Below are positions 25,231 through 34,559 of a stretch of DNA of 64,000 nucleotides, piece after piece. This stretch comes from Pseudomonas lalucatii. GTDB lineage: Bacteria; Pseudomonadota; Gammaproteobacteria; Pseudomonadales; Pseudomonadaceae. Every line of letters begins with the position of its first letter. Position 1 is the first letter of the stretch. The position numbers and the translations under genes are program-made. The stretch lies in the NCBI RefSeq assembly GCF_018398425.1, contig NZ_JADPMV010000001.1, positions 1,488,001-1,552,000 of the forward strand, written 5' to 3'. The notes below the pieces were generated by a model. The model did not search any database, was not told where the DNA came from, and saw only the letters and a program-made list of their open reading frames with translations.

Positions 25231-26343
25231 GTGAAAATCACGCGCATCTCGATCTATAGAAAGAGTCTCAGCTACGAAAGCGGTGCTTTCGCCTGGGGAC
25301 GCGGCAACGTGATCGAGTCCAGTTCCTCCACGGTGGTGGTGATCGACACCGATGCGGGTATAAGCGGCGTCGGTGAGTTCTGCCCTTGCGGCGAGAACTA
25401 CATGGTGGCCCACAGCGAGGGCACGGAAGCCGCCGCACGCCTGCTGGCGCCGCGCCTGCTGGGCGAGGACCCGCGGCAGCTGGCGCGCATCGAGCGGCTG
25501 ATGGACAGCGTGATTCTCGGCCATGGCTACGCCAAGGCGCCCTTCGATTCGGCGTGCTGGGACATCCTCGGCAAGGCCACCGGCCAGCCGGTGTGGATGC
25601 TGCTCGGCGGCAAGCTCACCGACGGCGCGCCCATGTACCGCTCCGCGCCCCAGGGCGCGGCGCAACAGCTGGAGGTCGAACTGGAGCGTCTGCGTGGCAA
25701 CGGCTACCGCCAGTTCCAGATCAAGGTGGGCAACGACTGGAAGGCCGATGTGGAACGCATCCACGCCGTGGCGCCCTTGCTCCGCAGCAACGAAAAGGCC
25801 ATCGCCGACGCCAACCAGGGCTGGTACATGGACGAGGCCATCCAGGTGGCCCGCGCGACCCGCGGCCTGGACTTCATCATCGAACAGCCCTGCCACAGCT
25901 ACGAGGAATGCCTGCAGGTGCGGCGCCATTTCGACCAGCCGATGAAGCTGGACGAGTGCATTGCCGACCTGCGCATGGCCGAGCGGGTGGTGGCCGACCG
26001 GGCATTCGAGTACGTGTGCCTGAAGCTGTCCAAGCAGGGCGGCCTGTCCAAGGCCAAGCGCATGCGCGACTACCTGGTCGACCACCGCATCAAGGTGGTC
26101 AGCGAAGACACCTGGGGCGGCGAGATCGCCACCGCGGCGGTGGCGCACTTCGCCGCCTCCACGCCGACCGACTTCCTCCTCAACACCACCGACCTGCACA
26201 GCTACAACAACGAGCGTACCGGCCAGCCGGCGCCCCGCATGGCGGACGGCAAGCTGTATGCCAGCGACGCACCGGGCCTGGGCGTGGAGGCCGACCTCGA
26301 GTCGCTCGGCACGCCGGTCGCGGTGTACGGGCGCCCCGCGTGA
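25231..26343 (+). CDS. Enolase superfamily epimerase/dehydratase, HpbD-like (hydroxyproline betaine type)
   Basis: A 370-residue member of the muconate lactonising enzyme/dipeptide epimerase side of the enolase superfamily. It has two facing lysines, Lys165 (QIKVG) and Lys265 (LKLSKQGG), and metal ligands Asp193 (ADANQ), Glu218 (IEQPC) and Asp241 (KLDECI). From memory, 4-hydroxyproline betaine 2-epimerase HpbD has lysines at 163 and 265 and very similar blocks (AKAAIDIAAYDLMGK, LEQPC, DDAWGG). HpbD inverts C2 of (hydroxy)proline betaine; relatives dehydrate cis-3-hydroxy-L-proline. It leads the plus-strand operon with the betaine-type ABC importer, which supports a betaine substrate. Confidence 0.75.
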   Translation: MKITRISIYRKSLSYESGAFAWGRGNVIESSSSTVVVIDTDAGISGVGEFCPCGENYMVAHSEGTEAAARLLAPRLLGEDPRQLARIERLMDSVILGHGYAKAPFDSACWDILGKATGQPVWMLLGGKLTDGAPMYRSAPQGAAQQLEVELERLRGNGYRQFQIKVGNDWKADVERIHAVAPLLRSNEKAIADANQGWYMDEAIQVARATRGLDFIIEQPCHSYEECLQVRRHFDQPMKLDECIADLRMAERVVADRAFEYVCLKLSKQGGLSKAKRMRDYLVDHRIKVVSEDTWGGEIATAAVAHFAASTPTDFLLNTTDLHSYNNERTGQPAPRMADGKLYASDAPGLGVEADLESLGTPVAVYGRPA

Positions 26344-26468
26344 GCGCCAGCCCGTGGCTCGGCCATCCGCGCACCCGGCGAAGGCCGAGGTCTCCATGGC
26401 GGACCCGCCCCACCGCTCGCGCCCCATCGAACATCACTTGCATAACCAATAAGTACAAGAGGTAAACC

Positions 26469-27470
26469 ATGCGCACTTCAGTCAAGACCCTCAGCACCCT
26501 AGCAGCCTGCATCCTCTCGGCCGGCGCGCTCACGGCCCAGGCCAGCTGCGAGCTCGACGAGACGATCCAGATCGCCGACATGAGCTGGGCCTCGGCTTCG
26601 ACTCTTGCCCATGTGGAGTCGAAGATTCTCGAACATGGCTTCGGCTGCAAGACCGAGTTCGTCCCGGGTGAAACCGTCACCACCGCCACCACCATGGTCA
26701 AGAAGGGCCGTCCGCATATCGCCCCGGAACTGTGGAGCAGCAATGCCAAGAAACTGCTCGAGGAAGGCGAACAGAAGGGCAGCGTGAGCGTGGCCGGCAG
26801 CGTGTTCGCCGGCGGCGGCATCGATGCCTGGTGGGTGCCCAAGTACGTGGTCGAGCAGAACCCGGACATCAAGTCGGTGCAGGACCTGGCGCGCCACAGC
26901 GAGCTGTTCCAGGTGGCGGGCTCGGACAAGGGCCGCTTCTACAACAGCATCCCCGGCTGGTCGAGCGAGGCCCGCAGCAGCAACCTGATGCGCGCCTACG
27001 GCCTGGATGAGCAGTTCGAGGTCTACTCGGCCGGCTCCGGCGCCGCTCTGGATGCGGCCATCGTCTCCAACTACAAGCGCAAGAAGCCGATTTTCTTCTT
27101 CTACTGGGCGCCCTCGGCCATCCTCGGCAAGTACGACATGGTCAAGCTGGACATGGTCCCGTTCGATGCCGCCAACGACTCCTGCAACGCCGAGCCCAAC
27201 TGCCAGACGCCATCGACCAGCGGCTTCCCGGTGGTGGCGGTGAACACCGTGGTGGCGGGGAAGATCAAGCAGCAGGCCCCGGCGATCTACCAGTTCCTCA
27301 GCAAGGTGCAGCTGGAGAACGACACGGTGAACAAGTTGCTCGCCTGGGGCGAGGACAACAGCGCCGATCCGGAACAGACCGCCGAACACTTCCTGAAGAC
27401 CCACCAGGCCATCTGGACCACCTGGGTACCGCAGGACGTCGCCGCCAAGGTGATTGCCCAGCTCAAGTAA
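26469..27470 (+). CDS. Betaine-type ABC transporter substrate-binding protein 1 (OpuAC/ProX family)
   Basis: A 333-residue periplasmic protein with a Sec signal peptide (charged start, hydrophobic LAACILSAGALT, AQA/S cleavage near residue 25). The OpuAC domain carries conserved aromatics (MSWASAS, DAWWVPKYV, FFFYWAPSAI) of the kind that cage quaternary ammonium groups. A GAGG-type ribosome site lies before the ATG. The permease gene follows, and a near-identical second binding protein is encoded at 29632. It should deliver a betaine-like solute to the permease. Confidence 0.88.
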   Translation: MRTSVKTLSTLAACILSAGALTAQASCELDETIQIADMSWASASTLAHVESKILEHGFGCKTEFVPGETVTTATTMVKKGRPHIAPELWSSNAKKLLEEGEQKGSVSVAGSVFAGGGIDAWWVPKYVVEQNPDIKSVQDLARHSELFQVAGSDKGRFYNSIPGWSSEARSSNLMRAYGLDEQFEVYSAGSGAALDAAIVSNYKRKKPIFFFYWAPSAILGKYDMVKLDMVPFDAANDSCNAEPNCQTPSTSGFPVVAVNTVVAGKIKQQAPAIYQFLSKVQLENDTVNKLLAWGEDNSADPEQTAEHFLKTHQAIWTTWVPQDVAAKVIAQLK

Positions 27471-27509
27471 CCATCCGCCCCTGGGCGCGACCCTGGTCGC
27501 GTCCAACCG

Positions 27510-28391
27510 ATGCGAGGCCCTGCCGCCATGTTTCCTGAATTGATAGACCCCCGGTATTTCCGGGGCGCCGTCGACGACTCCATCGAGCAGTTCGTCATCC
27601 AGTGGGCGACCTTCCTCGAGGAGGCCTTCTACCCCTTCCTGCAACTGCTCAACCTGTTCGAGTCGCTGCTGCTGGGCAGCCCCTGGTGGCTGATCATCGG
27701 CCTGGTCGCCGCCGCGGCCTACGCCAGTTCGCGCAAGGTCCTGCTCGCGGCGTTGATCGCCCTGGCCATGTTCGCCATCGGCTTTCTCGGGCTCTGGGAA
27801 GACGGCATGCGCACCCTGGCCTTGATGCTGGTGTGCACCCTGGTGGCCACGTTGATCGGCATCCCGATGGGCATCCTGATGTCCTGGTCCAACCGCTTCC
27901 GCGCGCTGATGCTGCCGGTGCTGGACATCATGCAGACCATGCCCAGCTTCGTTTACCTGATCCCGGCGATCATGCTGTTCGGCCCGGGCAAGATCCCCGC
28001 CGTGCTGGCCACCGTGGTCTACGCCGTACCGCCGCTGATCCGCCTGACCGACCTGGGCATTCGCCATGTCGACGGCGAGATCATCGAGGCGGCCCAGTCC
28101 TTCGGCGCCAACCGCATGCAGAAGCTGTTCTGGGTGCAGATCCCCCTGGCACTGCCGAGCATCATGGCCGGCATCAACCAGGCCACCATGATGGCGCTGT
28201 CGATGGTGGTGATCGCCTCGATGATCGGCGCCCAGGGCCTAGGTTTCCAGGTCCTGCAGGGCATCACTCGCCTGGAAGTCGGCCGCGGCCTGCTGGCCGG
28301 CCTGGCCATCGTCCTCCTGGCCGTGGTCTTCGACCGCATCACCCAGGCCTTTGGCAAGCGCGCCCAGGCGCACCTGCACACCAACAGCTGA
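27510..28391 (+). CDS. Betaine-type ABC transporter permease (ProW/OpuAB family)
   Basis: A 293-residue inner-membrane protein with about six or seven hydrophobic segments. The binding-protein-dependent transport signature with its EAA loop lies at residues about 190-215 (DGEIIEAAQSFGANRMQKLFWVQIPLALPSI). A short GGCGCGACC-CT-GGTCGCGTCC hairpin in the 39-base gap before it may lower its expression relative to the binding protein. The start may be ATG 27510 or ATG 27528 (MFPELIDPRY); neither has a strong ribosome site. Confidence 0.88.
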   Translation: MRGPAAMFPELIDPRYFRGAVDDSIEQFVIQWATFLEEAFYPFLQLLNLFESLLLGSPWWLIIGLVAAAAYASSRKVLLAALIALAMFAIGFLGLWEDGMRTLALMLVCTLVATLIGIPMGILMSWSNRFRALMLPVLDIMQTMPSFVYLIPAIMLFGPGKIPAVLATVVYAVPPLIRLTDLGIRHVDGEIIEAAQSFGANRMQKLFWVQIPLALPSIMAGINQATMMALSMVVIASMIGAQGLGFQVLQGITRLEVGRGLLAGLAIVLLAVVFDRITQAFGKRAQAHLHTNS

Positions 28392-28403
28392 TTGGGTACG
28401 ACT

Positions 28404-29456
<1,053 letters not shown>

Positions 29457-29557
29457 ACAGGCGCCTGCCCGTAAGCCAGAGTGGCCGGGGCCCGACACCT
29501 GCGCCCTGCCCGCCGCGCCGAACGCTCCGCCGGCCCCCTGGCCGCCACCGATTCATC

Positions 29558-29589
29558 CCGCAAGACCGCAAGACCGCAAGACCGCAAGA
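29558..29589. repeat. Four tandem copies of CCGCAAGA
   Basis: Perfect 8-base units, 32 bases in all, 43 bases before the second binding-protein gene. Copy number may vary by slippage and alter the leader length. Confidence 0.75.
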
Positions 29590-29631
29590 CGCAACATTCG
29601 TGAGCCCGTCTACAACAACAAGAGGTGAAGC

Positions 29632-30633
29632 ATGAATACACGCGTGAAAAAGCTCCCACTCCTGGTCGCTGCCTTGATCTCGGCCGGGGCGCTGAGCGCC
29701 CAGGCAGCCTGCCCCCTAGACGAAAGGATCCAGATTGCCGACATGAGCTGGGCCTCGGCCTCTGCGATTGCCCATATCGAGTCGAAAATTCTCCAGCTCG
29801 GCTACGACTGCAAGACCGAACTGGTCCCCCTCGAAACCGTCACCGCCGCCACCACCATGGTCAACAAGGGCCGCCCGCACATCGCCCCCGAGGTGTGGAG
29901 CAGCAACATCGCCACGCTGCTGGAAGAAGGCGAGAAAAAGGGCACCATCAGCATCGCCGGCAAGGTCTTCGCGAGCGGTGGCCTGGATGCCTGGTGGGTG
30001 CCCAGGTACGTGGTCGAGCAGTACCCGGACATCAAGTCCGTTCAGGACATGGCCCGCTACGCGCACCTGTTCAAGAGCCAGGGTTCGGACAAGGGACGCT
30101 TCTACAACAGCCTGCCCGGCTGGTCCAACGAAACCCGCAGTACCAACCTGTTCCGCGGTTACGGCCTGGACCAGCACTACGACATCTACTCGGCAGGCTC
30201 CGGGGCCGCGCTTGATTCGGCCATCAGCTCCAACTACAAGCGCAAGAAGCCGGTGTTCTTCTACTACTGGGCGCCGTCCGCCATTCTCGGCAAGTACGAC
30301 ATGGTCCAGCTGAGCATGAACGACTACGATGCGGCGAACGACGCCTGCAACGCCGAGGCCAATTGCCCGACGCCCAGCGCTGGCGGTTATCCGGTGGTGG
30401 ATGTCAACACGCTGGTCTCGAGCAAGCTCAAGGATGGTGCGCCGGAGCTCTACCAGTTCCTGACCAAGGTCAGCTTCGAGAATGACACGGTCAACAAGCT
30501 GCTGGCCTGGGGCGAGGACAACAAAGCCGATCCTGCAGAAGTCGCCGAACACTTCCTGAAGACTCATCAAGCCATCTGGACGACCTGGGTACCGAAGGAG
30601 GTCTCCGCCAAGGTCATCGCTCGCCTCGAGTAA
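29632..30633 (+). CDS. Betaine-type ABC transporter substrate-binding protein 2 (OpuAC/ProX family)
   Basis: A 333-residue paralogue of the protein at 26469, with a signal peptide (LLVAALISAGALSAQA) and the same cage-like aromatics (MSWASAS, DAWWVPRYV, FFYYWAPSAI). The two are alike over their whole length and equally long, so a recent duplication is likely. An AAGAGGTGAA Shine-Dalgarno precedes the ATG. The 175-base leader carries an 8-base tandem repeat. It probably broadens the solute range of the single permease/ATPase pair, since no second permease is present. Confidence 0.88.
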   Translation: MNTRVKKLPLLVAALISAGALSAQAACPLDERIQIADMSWASASAIAHIESKILQLGYDCKTELVPLETVTAATTMVNKGRPHIAPEVWSSNIATLLEEGEKKGTISIAGKVFASGGLDAWWVPRYVVEQYPDIKSVQDMARYAHLFKSQGSDKGRFYNSLPGWSNETRSTNLFRGYGLDQHYDIYSAGSGAALDSAISSNYKRKKPVFFYYWAPSAILGKYDMVQLSMNDYDAANDACNAEANCPTPSAGGYPVVDVNTLVSSKLKDGAPELYQFLTKVSFENDTVNKLLAWGEDNKADPAEVAEHFLKTHQAIWTTWVPKEVSAKVIARLE

Positions 30634-30640
30634 CGCCCGC

Positions 30641-30671
30641 CAGGCCGGCGCGACGGCGTCACGCCGGCCTG
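30641..30671 (+). terminator. Hairpin after the importer operon
   Basis: Perfect 10-bp arms CAGGCCGGCG/CGCCGGCCTG around 11 bases. No T-run follows, so it may be an mRNA-stabilising or Rho-assisted end. Confidence 0.55.
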
Positions 30672-30862
30672 TGTCCCCTGCGCTCGGCCGATTCGCCCCG
30701 TCCGGGAGCGACCGGCCGCCCCCACGGACCCTTCGCGCGTTGCGAGCGGGCGCCACGGCGCCCGGCCCGGCGCCGACCTGCCGCGAATCGCCACACGAGC
30801 GATAAGCACCGCTCGATAGCGGGCCAGTTTCGCGCCGGGACAAGTCCCGGGGCGAAGATGCC

Positions 30863-32161
30863 TCATCCCTTGCCGTCGCCCTGGGCCGCGGCCACGACGA
30901 CCGGCGGCTGCGCCGAGCCTTCATCCGCCTGACCGACCACGGTTTCCTGGACCATGGCCATGGCGACCCGGGAAGCCGCCGAGCCGACCGGTACGCACAG
31001 CCCCTGCTCGTCCAGCGGCACGGCGCTGCGGCGCGTCATGCGGTACAGGGCGAAGCAGCCGATGGCAGCATGCACCGTGCCCAGGTACCAGAAGAAGCCA
31101 TCGGGACCCACGGCGCCCATGACCGCGGCGGCCAGGCTCGGCCCTATGGCGGCGCCAAAACCGAAGGCCAGCACCAGGTTGCTGCTGGCCGCGACCATCT
31201 GCCGGGGCTCTAGGGCATCGTTGGTATGCGCCACGCACAGGGAGTACATGGGGAACGCCAGGCCACCGCAGACAAACGCCACGGCCAGCTGGCCCACCGG
31301 CGAGGCCTTGGCTATCGCCACGGCCAGCAAGGCGTTCAGCGCCGCCAGGGCGGTGACGACGAAGATGACCCGGCGCCTGTCGAGGCGGTCGGAGAACCGT
31401 CCGATCGGCCACTGCAGCACCACCCCACCGACGAACACCAAGCCCATGAACAGGGCGATCTGGCTCAGCGGCAAGCCCGACTGCTGGGCATAGATCACCC
31501 CCATCCCGAACATCGCGCCGATCGACATGCCGGTGCCCATGCACCCGACGATCCCCAGGGGCGAGCTGCGGTAGAGGCGCAGCAGGCTCATGTGCTCGGG
31601 GGCGGCAAAACTCGGCGCCGGCGTCACGCTCAACAGGATAGGCAGCAGCGCCAGGGAGACCAGCACCGAAATCAGGATGAACAGCTCATAGCTGGCGGGG
31701 TCGGCCAGGTTCAACAGCAGTTGGCCACAGGCCATCGCGCCGGTGGTGATCACCATGTAGAGCGACAGCAACTGCCCGCGCGTAGCGTTGCTGGCGCTGT
31801 CGTTGAGCCAGCTCTCGGCGACGATGAACAGCCCGGCGATGCAGAAGCCGCTGACCAGGCGCATGCCGAACCACAGCCAGGGGTCGATGAACACCGGGTG
31901 CAGCAGCACCATGCTCGAGGCCAGCGAGGCCAGTGCGGCGAACACCCGGATGTGGCCGACCTGCGCCACTATCCTGGAGGTCAGCGTCGAGCCGGCGAGG
32001 AAACCGAGAAAGTAGCCGCTCATCAGCAGGCCGGCGATCTGCGTGGAGAACCCCTCCAGCGAGGCACGCAGCCCGATCAGCGAGCCCTGCAGGCCATTGC
32101 CCAGCATCAGCAGGCCCATGCTGAGCAGCAGCGCTCCCGTCGTCTTGACCACCGTTCTCAT
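30863..32161 (-). CDS. MFS transporter, YcaD-like
   Basis: A 432-residue inner-membrane protein with about 12 hydrophobic segments. It has the MFS loop 2-3 pattern (GSTLTSRIVAQVGHIR) and the block GLFIVAESWLNDSASNATRGQLL that marks the YcaD-like group of MFS carriers. The ATG at 32161 follows GGGGAAGG; upstream codons lack a ribosome site. It lies at the 3' end of the minus-strand run from 37517, but a strong terminator separates it from the gene before it, so it may have its own promoter. Substrate unknown; import or export of a pathway compound is plausible. Confidence 0.82.
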   Translation of the reverse strand: MRTVVKTTGALLLSMGLLMLGNGLQGSLIGLRASLEGFSTQIAGLLMSGYFLGFLAGSTLTSRIVAQVGHIRVFAALASLASSMVLLHPVFIDPWLWFGMRLVSGFCIAGLFIVAESWLNDSASNATRGQLLSLYMVITTGAMACGQLLLNLADPASYELFILISVLVSLALLPILLSVTPAPSFAAPEHMSLLRLYRSSPLGIVGCMGTGMSIGAMFGMGVIYAQQSGLPLSQIALFMGLVFVGGVVLQWPIGRFSDRLDRRRVIFVVTALAALNALLAVAIAKASPVGQLAVAFVCGGLAFPMYSLCVAHTNDALEPRQMVAASSNLVLAFGFGAAIGPSLAAAVMGAVGPDGFFWYLGTVHAAIGCFALYRMTRRSAVPLDEQGLCVPVGSAASRVAMAMVQETVVGQADEGSAQPPVVVAAAQGDGKG

Positions 32162-32207
32162 CGCCTTCCCCCTGGTGTGCGCAACGCTGTCGACCTTGCC
32201 GCCACAC

Positions 32208-32237
32208 AAAAAAAAGCCCTGGAATCCAGGGCTAAAA
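32208..32237 (-). terminator. Rho-independent terminator after the hydroxyacid dehydrogenase gene
   Basis: On the minus strand, AGCCCTGG-ATT-CCAGGGCT is followed by eight T. It ends the 37517-32299 operon. Confidence 0.88.
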
Positions 32238-32298
32238 GCACCGAAGTGCCACTATGTCATCTAGGTGCTGGACAGTGTCGTCCCGTCCGCGCCCTGCG

Positions 32299-33183
32299 CT
32301 AGCCCCGCAGCGGCTTGTCGTTGGCCTGCTCCAGCAGCTTGACCGCCATCAGGTGCGGCGCCTTGCCGCCGAACTGCTCGACCGCCTGGGCGTAGACCTT
32401 CTCGACCTGCTCGCACATCGGCAGCTGCGCCGAAACCTGACCGGCCAGCTCCAGGGTCAGGCGCATGTCCTTGAGGGCCAGGCCCAGTTCGAAGGTCGGA
32501 TCGTAGTCGCCGTTGAGGATGCTCGGGCCATAGCGATCGGCGACGTAGCTGCGCCCGGTGCTGTTCTGGATGATGGCGAGCATCTTGTCTGCCGGCACGC
32601 CGCCCTTGACGCCGAGCATCAGGGCCTCGGACAGGGCCACCGAGTGCAGGTAGCAGAGCACCACCTGGGCGATCTTGGCGACGTAGCCGGCGCCGGCCTC
32701 GCCCAGGTAGTCGATGCGCTTGCCGATGGCGGCGAAGATCGGCTGGCACTGCTCGAAGGTGGCCTGATCGCCACCGACCAGCACGGTCAGGGTGCCGGCG
32801 GCCGCGCCTTCGGCACCGCCGGAGATCGGCGCATCGAGGGTGCGGATCTGCTTGGCATCGGCCAGGGCACGCACCTCGCGCCAGACCTCCAGGTTGTTGG
32901 TACTCAGCTCGATCCAGATCGCACCCTGGCGCATCAGGGCGATCAGCCCGTCCGCCCCGCTGGCAACCTGCTTGATGATGGCCGGCGATGGCAGCGAGGT
33001 CATCACCACGTCGGCTTCGCTGACGGCAGCCTGAATGCTGTCGGCCCAATGCGCGCCGGCCTGCAGCAGAGGTTCGGCCTTGCTGCGGTCGACGTCATGG
33101 ACGTTCAGATCGAAGCCGGCCCTGACCAGATTGGCGGCCATCGGCGCGCCCATGTTACCCAGACCAATAAAAGCGATTTTCAT
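32299..33183 (-). CDS. 3-hydroxyisobutyrate dehydrogenase family oxidoreductase
   Basis: A 294-residue beta-hydroxyacid dehydrogenase. The nucleotide motif is FIGLGNMGAPMAANL at the N-terminus, the substrate loop is DAPISGGAEGAAAGTL, and catalytic Lys170 is in GYVAKIAQ. The usual KxxNN reads KIAQV, so the Asn that aids catalysis is Gln. Members reduce tartronate semialdehyde or oxidise 3-hydroxyisobutyrate or 3-hydroxypropionate. The last would fit acrylate/3-hydroxypropionate from a DddP reaction, but this cannot be told from sequence. It ends the operon starting at 37517. Confidence 0.85.
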   Translation of the reverse strand: MKIAFIGLGNMGAPMAANLVRAGFDLNVHDVDRSKAEPLLQAGAHWADSIQAAVSEADVVMTSLPSPAIIKQVASGADGLIALMRQGAIWIELSTNNLEVWREVRALADAKQIRTLDAPISGGAEGAAAGTLTVLVGGDQATFEQCQPIFAAIGKRIDYLGEAGAGYVAKIAQVVLCYLHSVALSEALMLGVKGGVPADKMLAIIQNSTGRSYVADRYGPSILNGDYDPTFELGLALKDMRLTLELAGQVSAQLPMCEQVEKVYAQAVEQFGGKAPHLMAVKLLEQANDKPLRG

Positions 33184-33201
33184 GAAGAGCTCTCTCCCGT
33201 A

Positions 33202-34110
33202 TCAGACGGCCGATGAGTTGGTTAACTTAGGTGCACCTATGGCGTAACAACCGCCTGCCACCACCAGGGCGGCACCGACCAGGGTCCAGGTGTCGGGGAA
33301 ATCCCCGAAGACCACCAGACCGATGACCATGGCGAAAATCAGCAGGCTGTAATTGAACGGTTGCAGGACCCCGGCCGGTGCATACTCCAGGGCCTTGACC
33401 AGAAACAGGTGAGCGATTATCCCGCTCACCGACAGCAGGCCCATCAGCCCCCACTCGCCAGGGCTCGGCGGCTGCCAGGCCTGGAGGCCGAATACCGTCG
33501 ATACCACGGCGCCGACGGCTGCCATGTACAGCATGTTGGTGGTGAAACCATCCTCGCGGCTGACCAGGCGCGTGACCAGGTTGTAGACCGCGAACGCCAG
33601 CGCCGCCGAGAGCGGAATCAGCGCCGCCAGCTCGAACAACCCCTGCCCCGGACGCAAAATCACCAGGGTGCCGGCAAAACCCACCGCCGCCGCCAGCCAG
33701 CGGCGCAGGCCGATGAACTCGCCCAGCACGGCCCCCGCCAAGGCCATGGCCAGCAAGGGGAACACCGCGAACAAGGCATGGCTTTCGGCCAGGCCCAGAT
33801 AGCGCAGGCCCAGACTGAAGATGGCGATCTCGCCGACCGACAGCAGCGAGCGCAACAGTTGCAGCCAGGGGTGCCGCGTCCTTGCCGCCAGTGCGATGCC
33901 GCCGCGCAGGTGGGCATAGCCCAGGGCGAAGACCAGAAACAGCCAGTAGCGCAGCATGATGAACTGGGCCACGGCGAAATCCTGCACCAGCACCTTGGTG
34001 ATGGCGTCCTGGCTGGCGAACACCAGCATCGCCAGCAGGCAGAGGCCGATGCCTCGATTCACCGTCGCGCCGCCTCCAACAGCAGGCGCATTTGCCAGAG
34101 TTTCGCGCAT
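33202..34110 (-). CDS. EamA/DMT family transporter
   Basis: A 302-residue inner-membrane protein with ten hydrophobic segments in two EamA repeats (residues about 15-150 and 160-295). Members carry amino acids or metabolites, often outward. The ATG at 34110 (MRETLANAPAV) is preferred to the upstream in-frame ATG at 34149, which would overlap the preceding gene. It lies between the aconitase X small-subunit gene and the hydroxyacid dehydrogenase gene in one operon, so it probably moves a pathway compound. Confidence 0.82.
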   Translation of the reverse strand: MRETLANAPAVGGGATVNRGIGLCLLAMLVFASQDAITKVLVQDFAVAQFIMLRYWLFLVFALGYAHLRGGIALAARTRHPWLQLLRSLLSVGEIAIFSLGLRYLGLAESHALFAVFPLLAMALAGAVLGEFIGLRRWLAAAVGFAGTLVILRPGQGLFELAALIPLSAALAFAVYNLVTRLVSREDGFTTNMLYMAAVGAVVSTVFGLQAWQPPSPGEWGLMGLLSVSGIIAHLFLVKALEYAPAGVLQPFNYSLLIFAMVIGLVVFGDFPDTWTLVGAALVVAGGCYAIGAPKLTNSSAV

Positions 34111-34145
34111 GGTTTCCCCCAACCGTTGCCGATGCCATTGGCCGC

Positions 34146-34559
34146 TCACTGCTGCAGCAGCACTTCGCCATCACTCTCTAGCCTGACCATCTGCCCATTG
34201 CGAAGGCCCGCGTAACCATCCTTCGCCAGGACAAGCACGGGCACCGGCATGTTATACAGCTCGGAAACCACCAGGGCGGCCGCCATCACGTTGACATCCG
34301 GCTTACCGAGAATCAGGCCGATCGGGCCAGTGCCCAGGCGCAGGGATTCGCCCAGTACGCCTGGAGTGCCCGACGAACCGCGTGTTCCTGGCATCACCAG
34401 CACCTTGCCAGTCACCTTGATCCCCACCTGAGGATGCTGCTGATCGATGATTGTGCCGGTCTGCGGATCATAACCGCCCCAGAAGCTCAGGGGCTCATCC
34501 AGCACCAACAGCTCCCCACTGACACAGCCTGGATTCAGCACACTGGCTTTCATTGACAT
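34146..34559 (-). CDS. Aconitase X swivel-domain protein (small subunit)
   Basis: A 137-residue protein matching the DUF126 swivel domain of aconitase X: GCVSGELLVLDEPLSFWGG, then the active-site loop VMPGTRGSSGTPGVL with the conserved Ser, and ALVVSEL. It starts 10 bases inside the end of the large-subunit gene, as expected for a two-subunit enzyme. In bacteria, aconitase X of this type acts as cis-3-hydroxy-L-proline dehydratase; in archaea it dehydrates mevalonate 5-phosphate. Confidence 0.88.
   Translation of the reverse strand: MSMKASVLNPGCVSGELLVLDEPLSFWGGYDPQTGTIIDQQHPQVGIKVTGKVLVMPGTRGSSGTPGVLGESLRLGTGPIGLILGKPDVNVMAAALVVSELYNMPVPVLVLAKDGYAGLRNGQMVRLESDGEVLLQQ

Noticed and set aside
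29558..29589. CRISPR array
   Set aside because: The four 8-base units are directly adjacent with no spacers.
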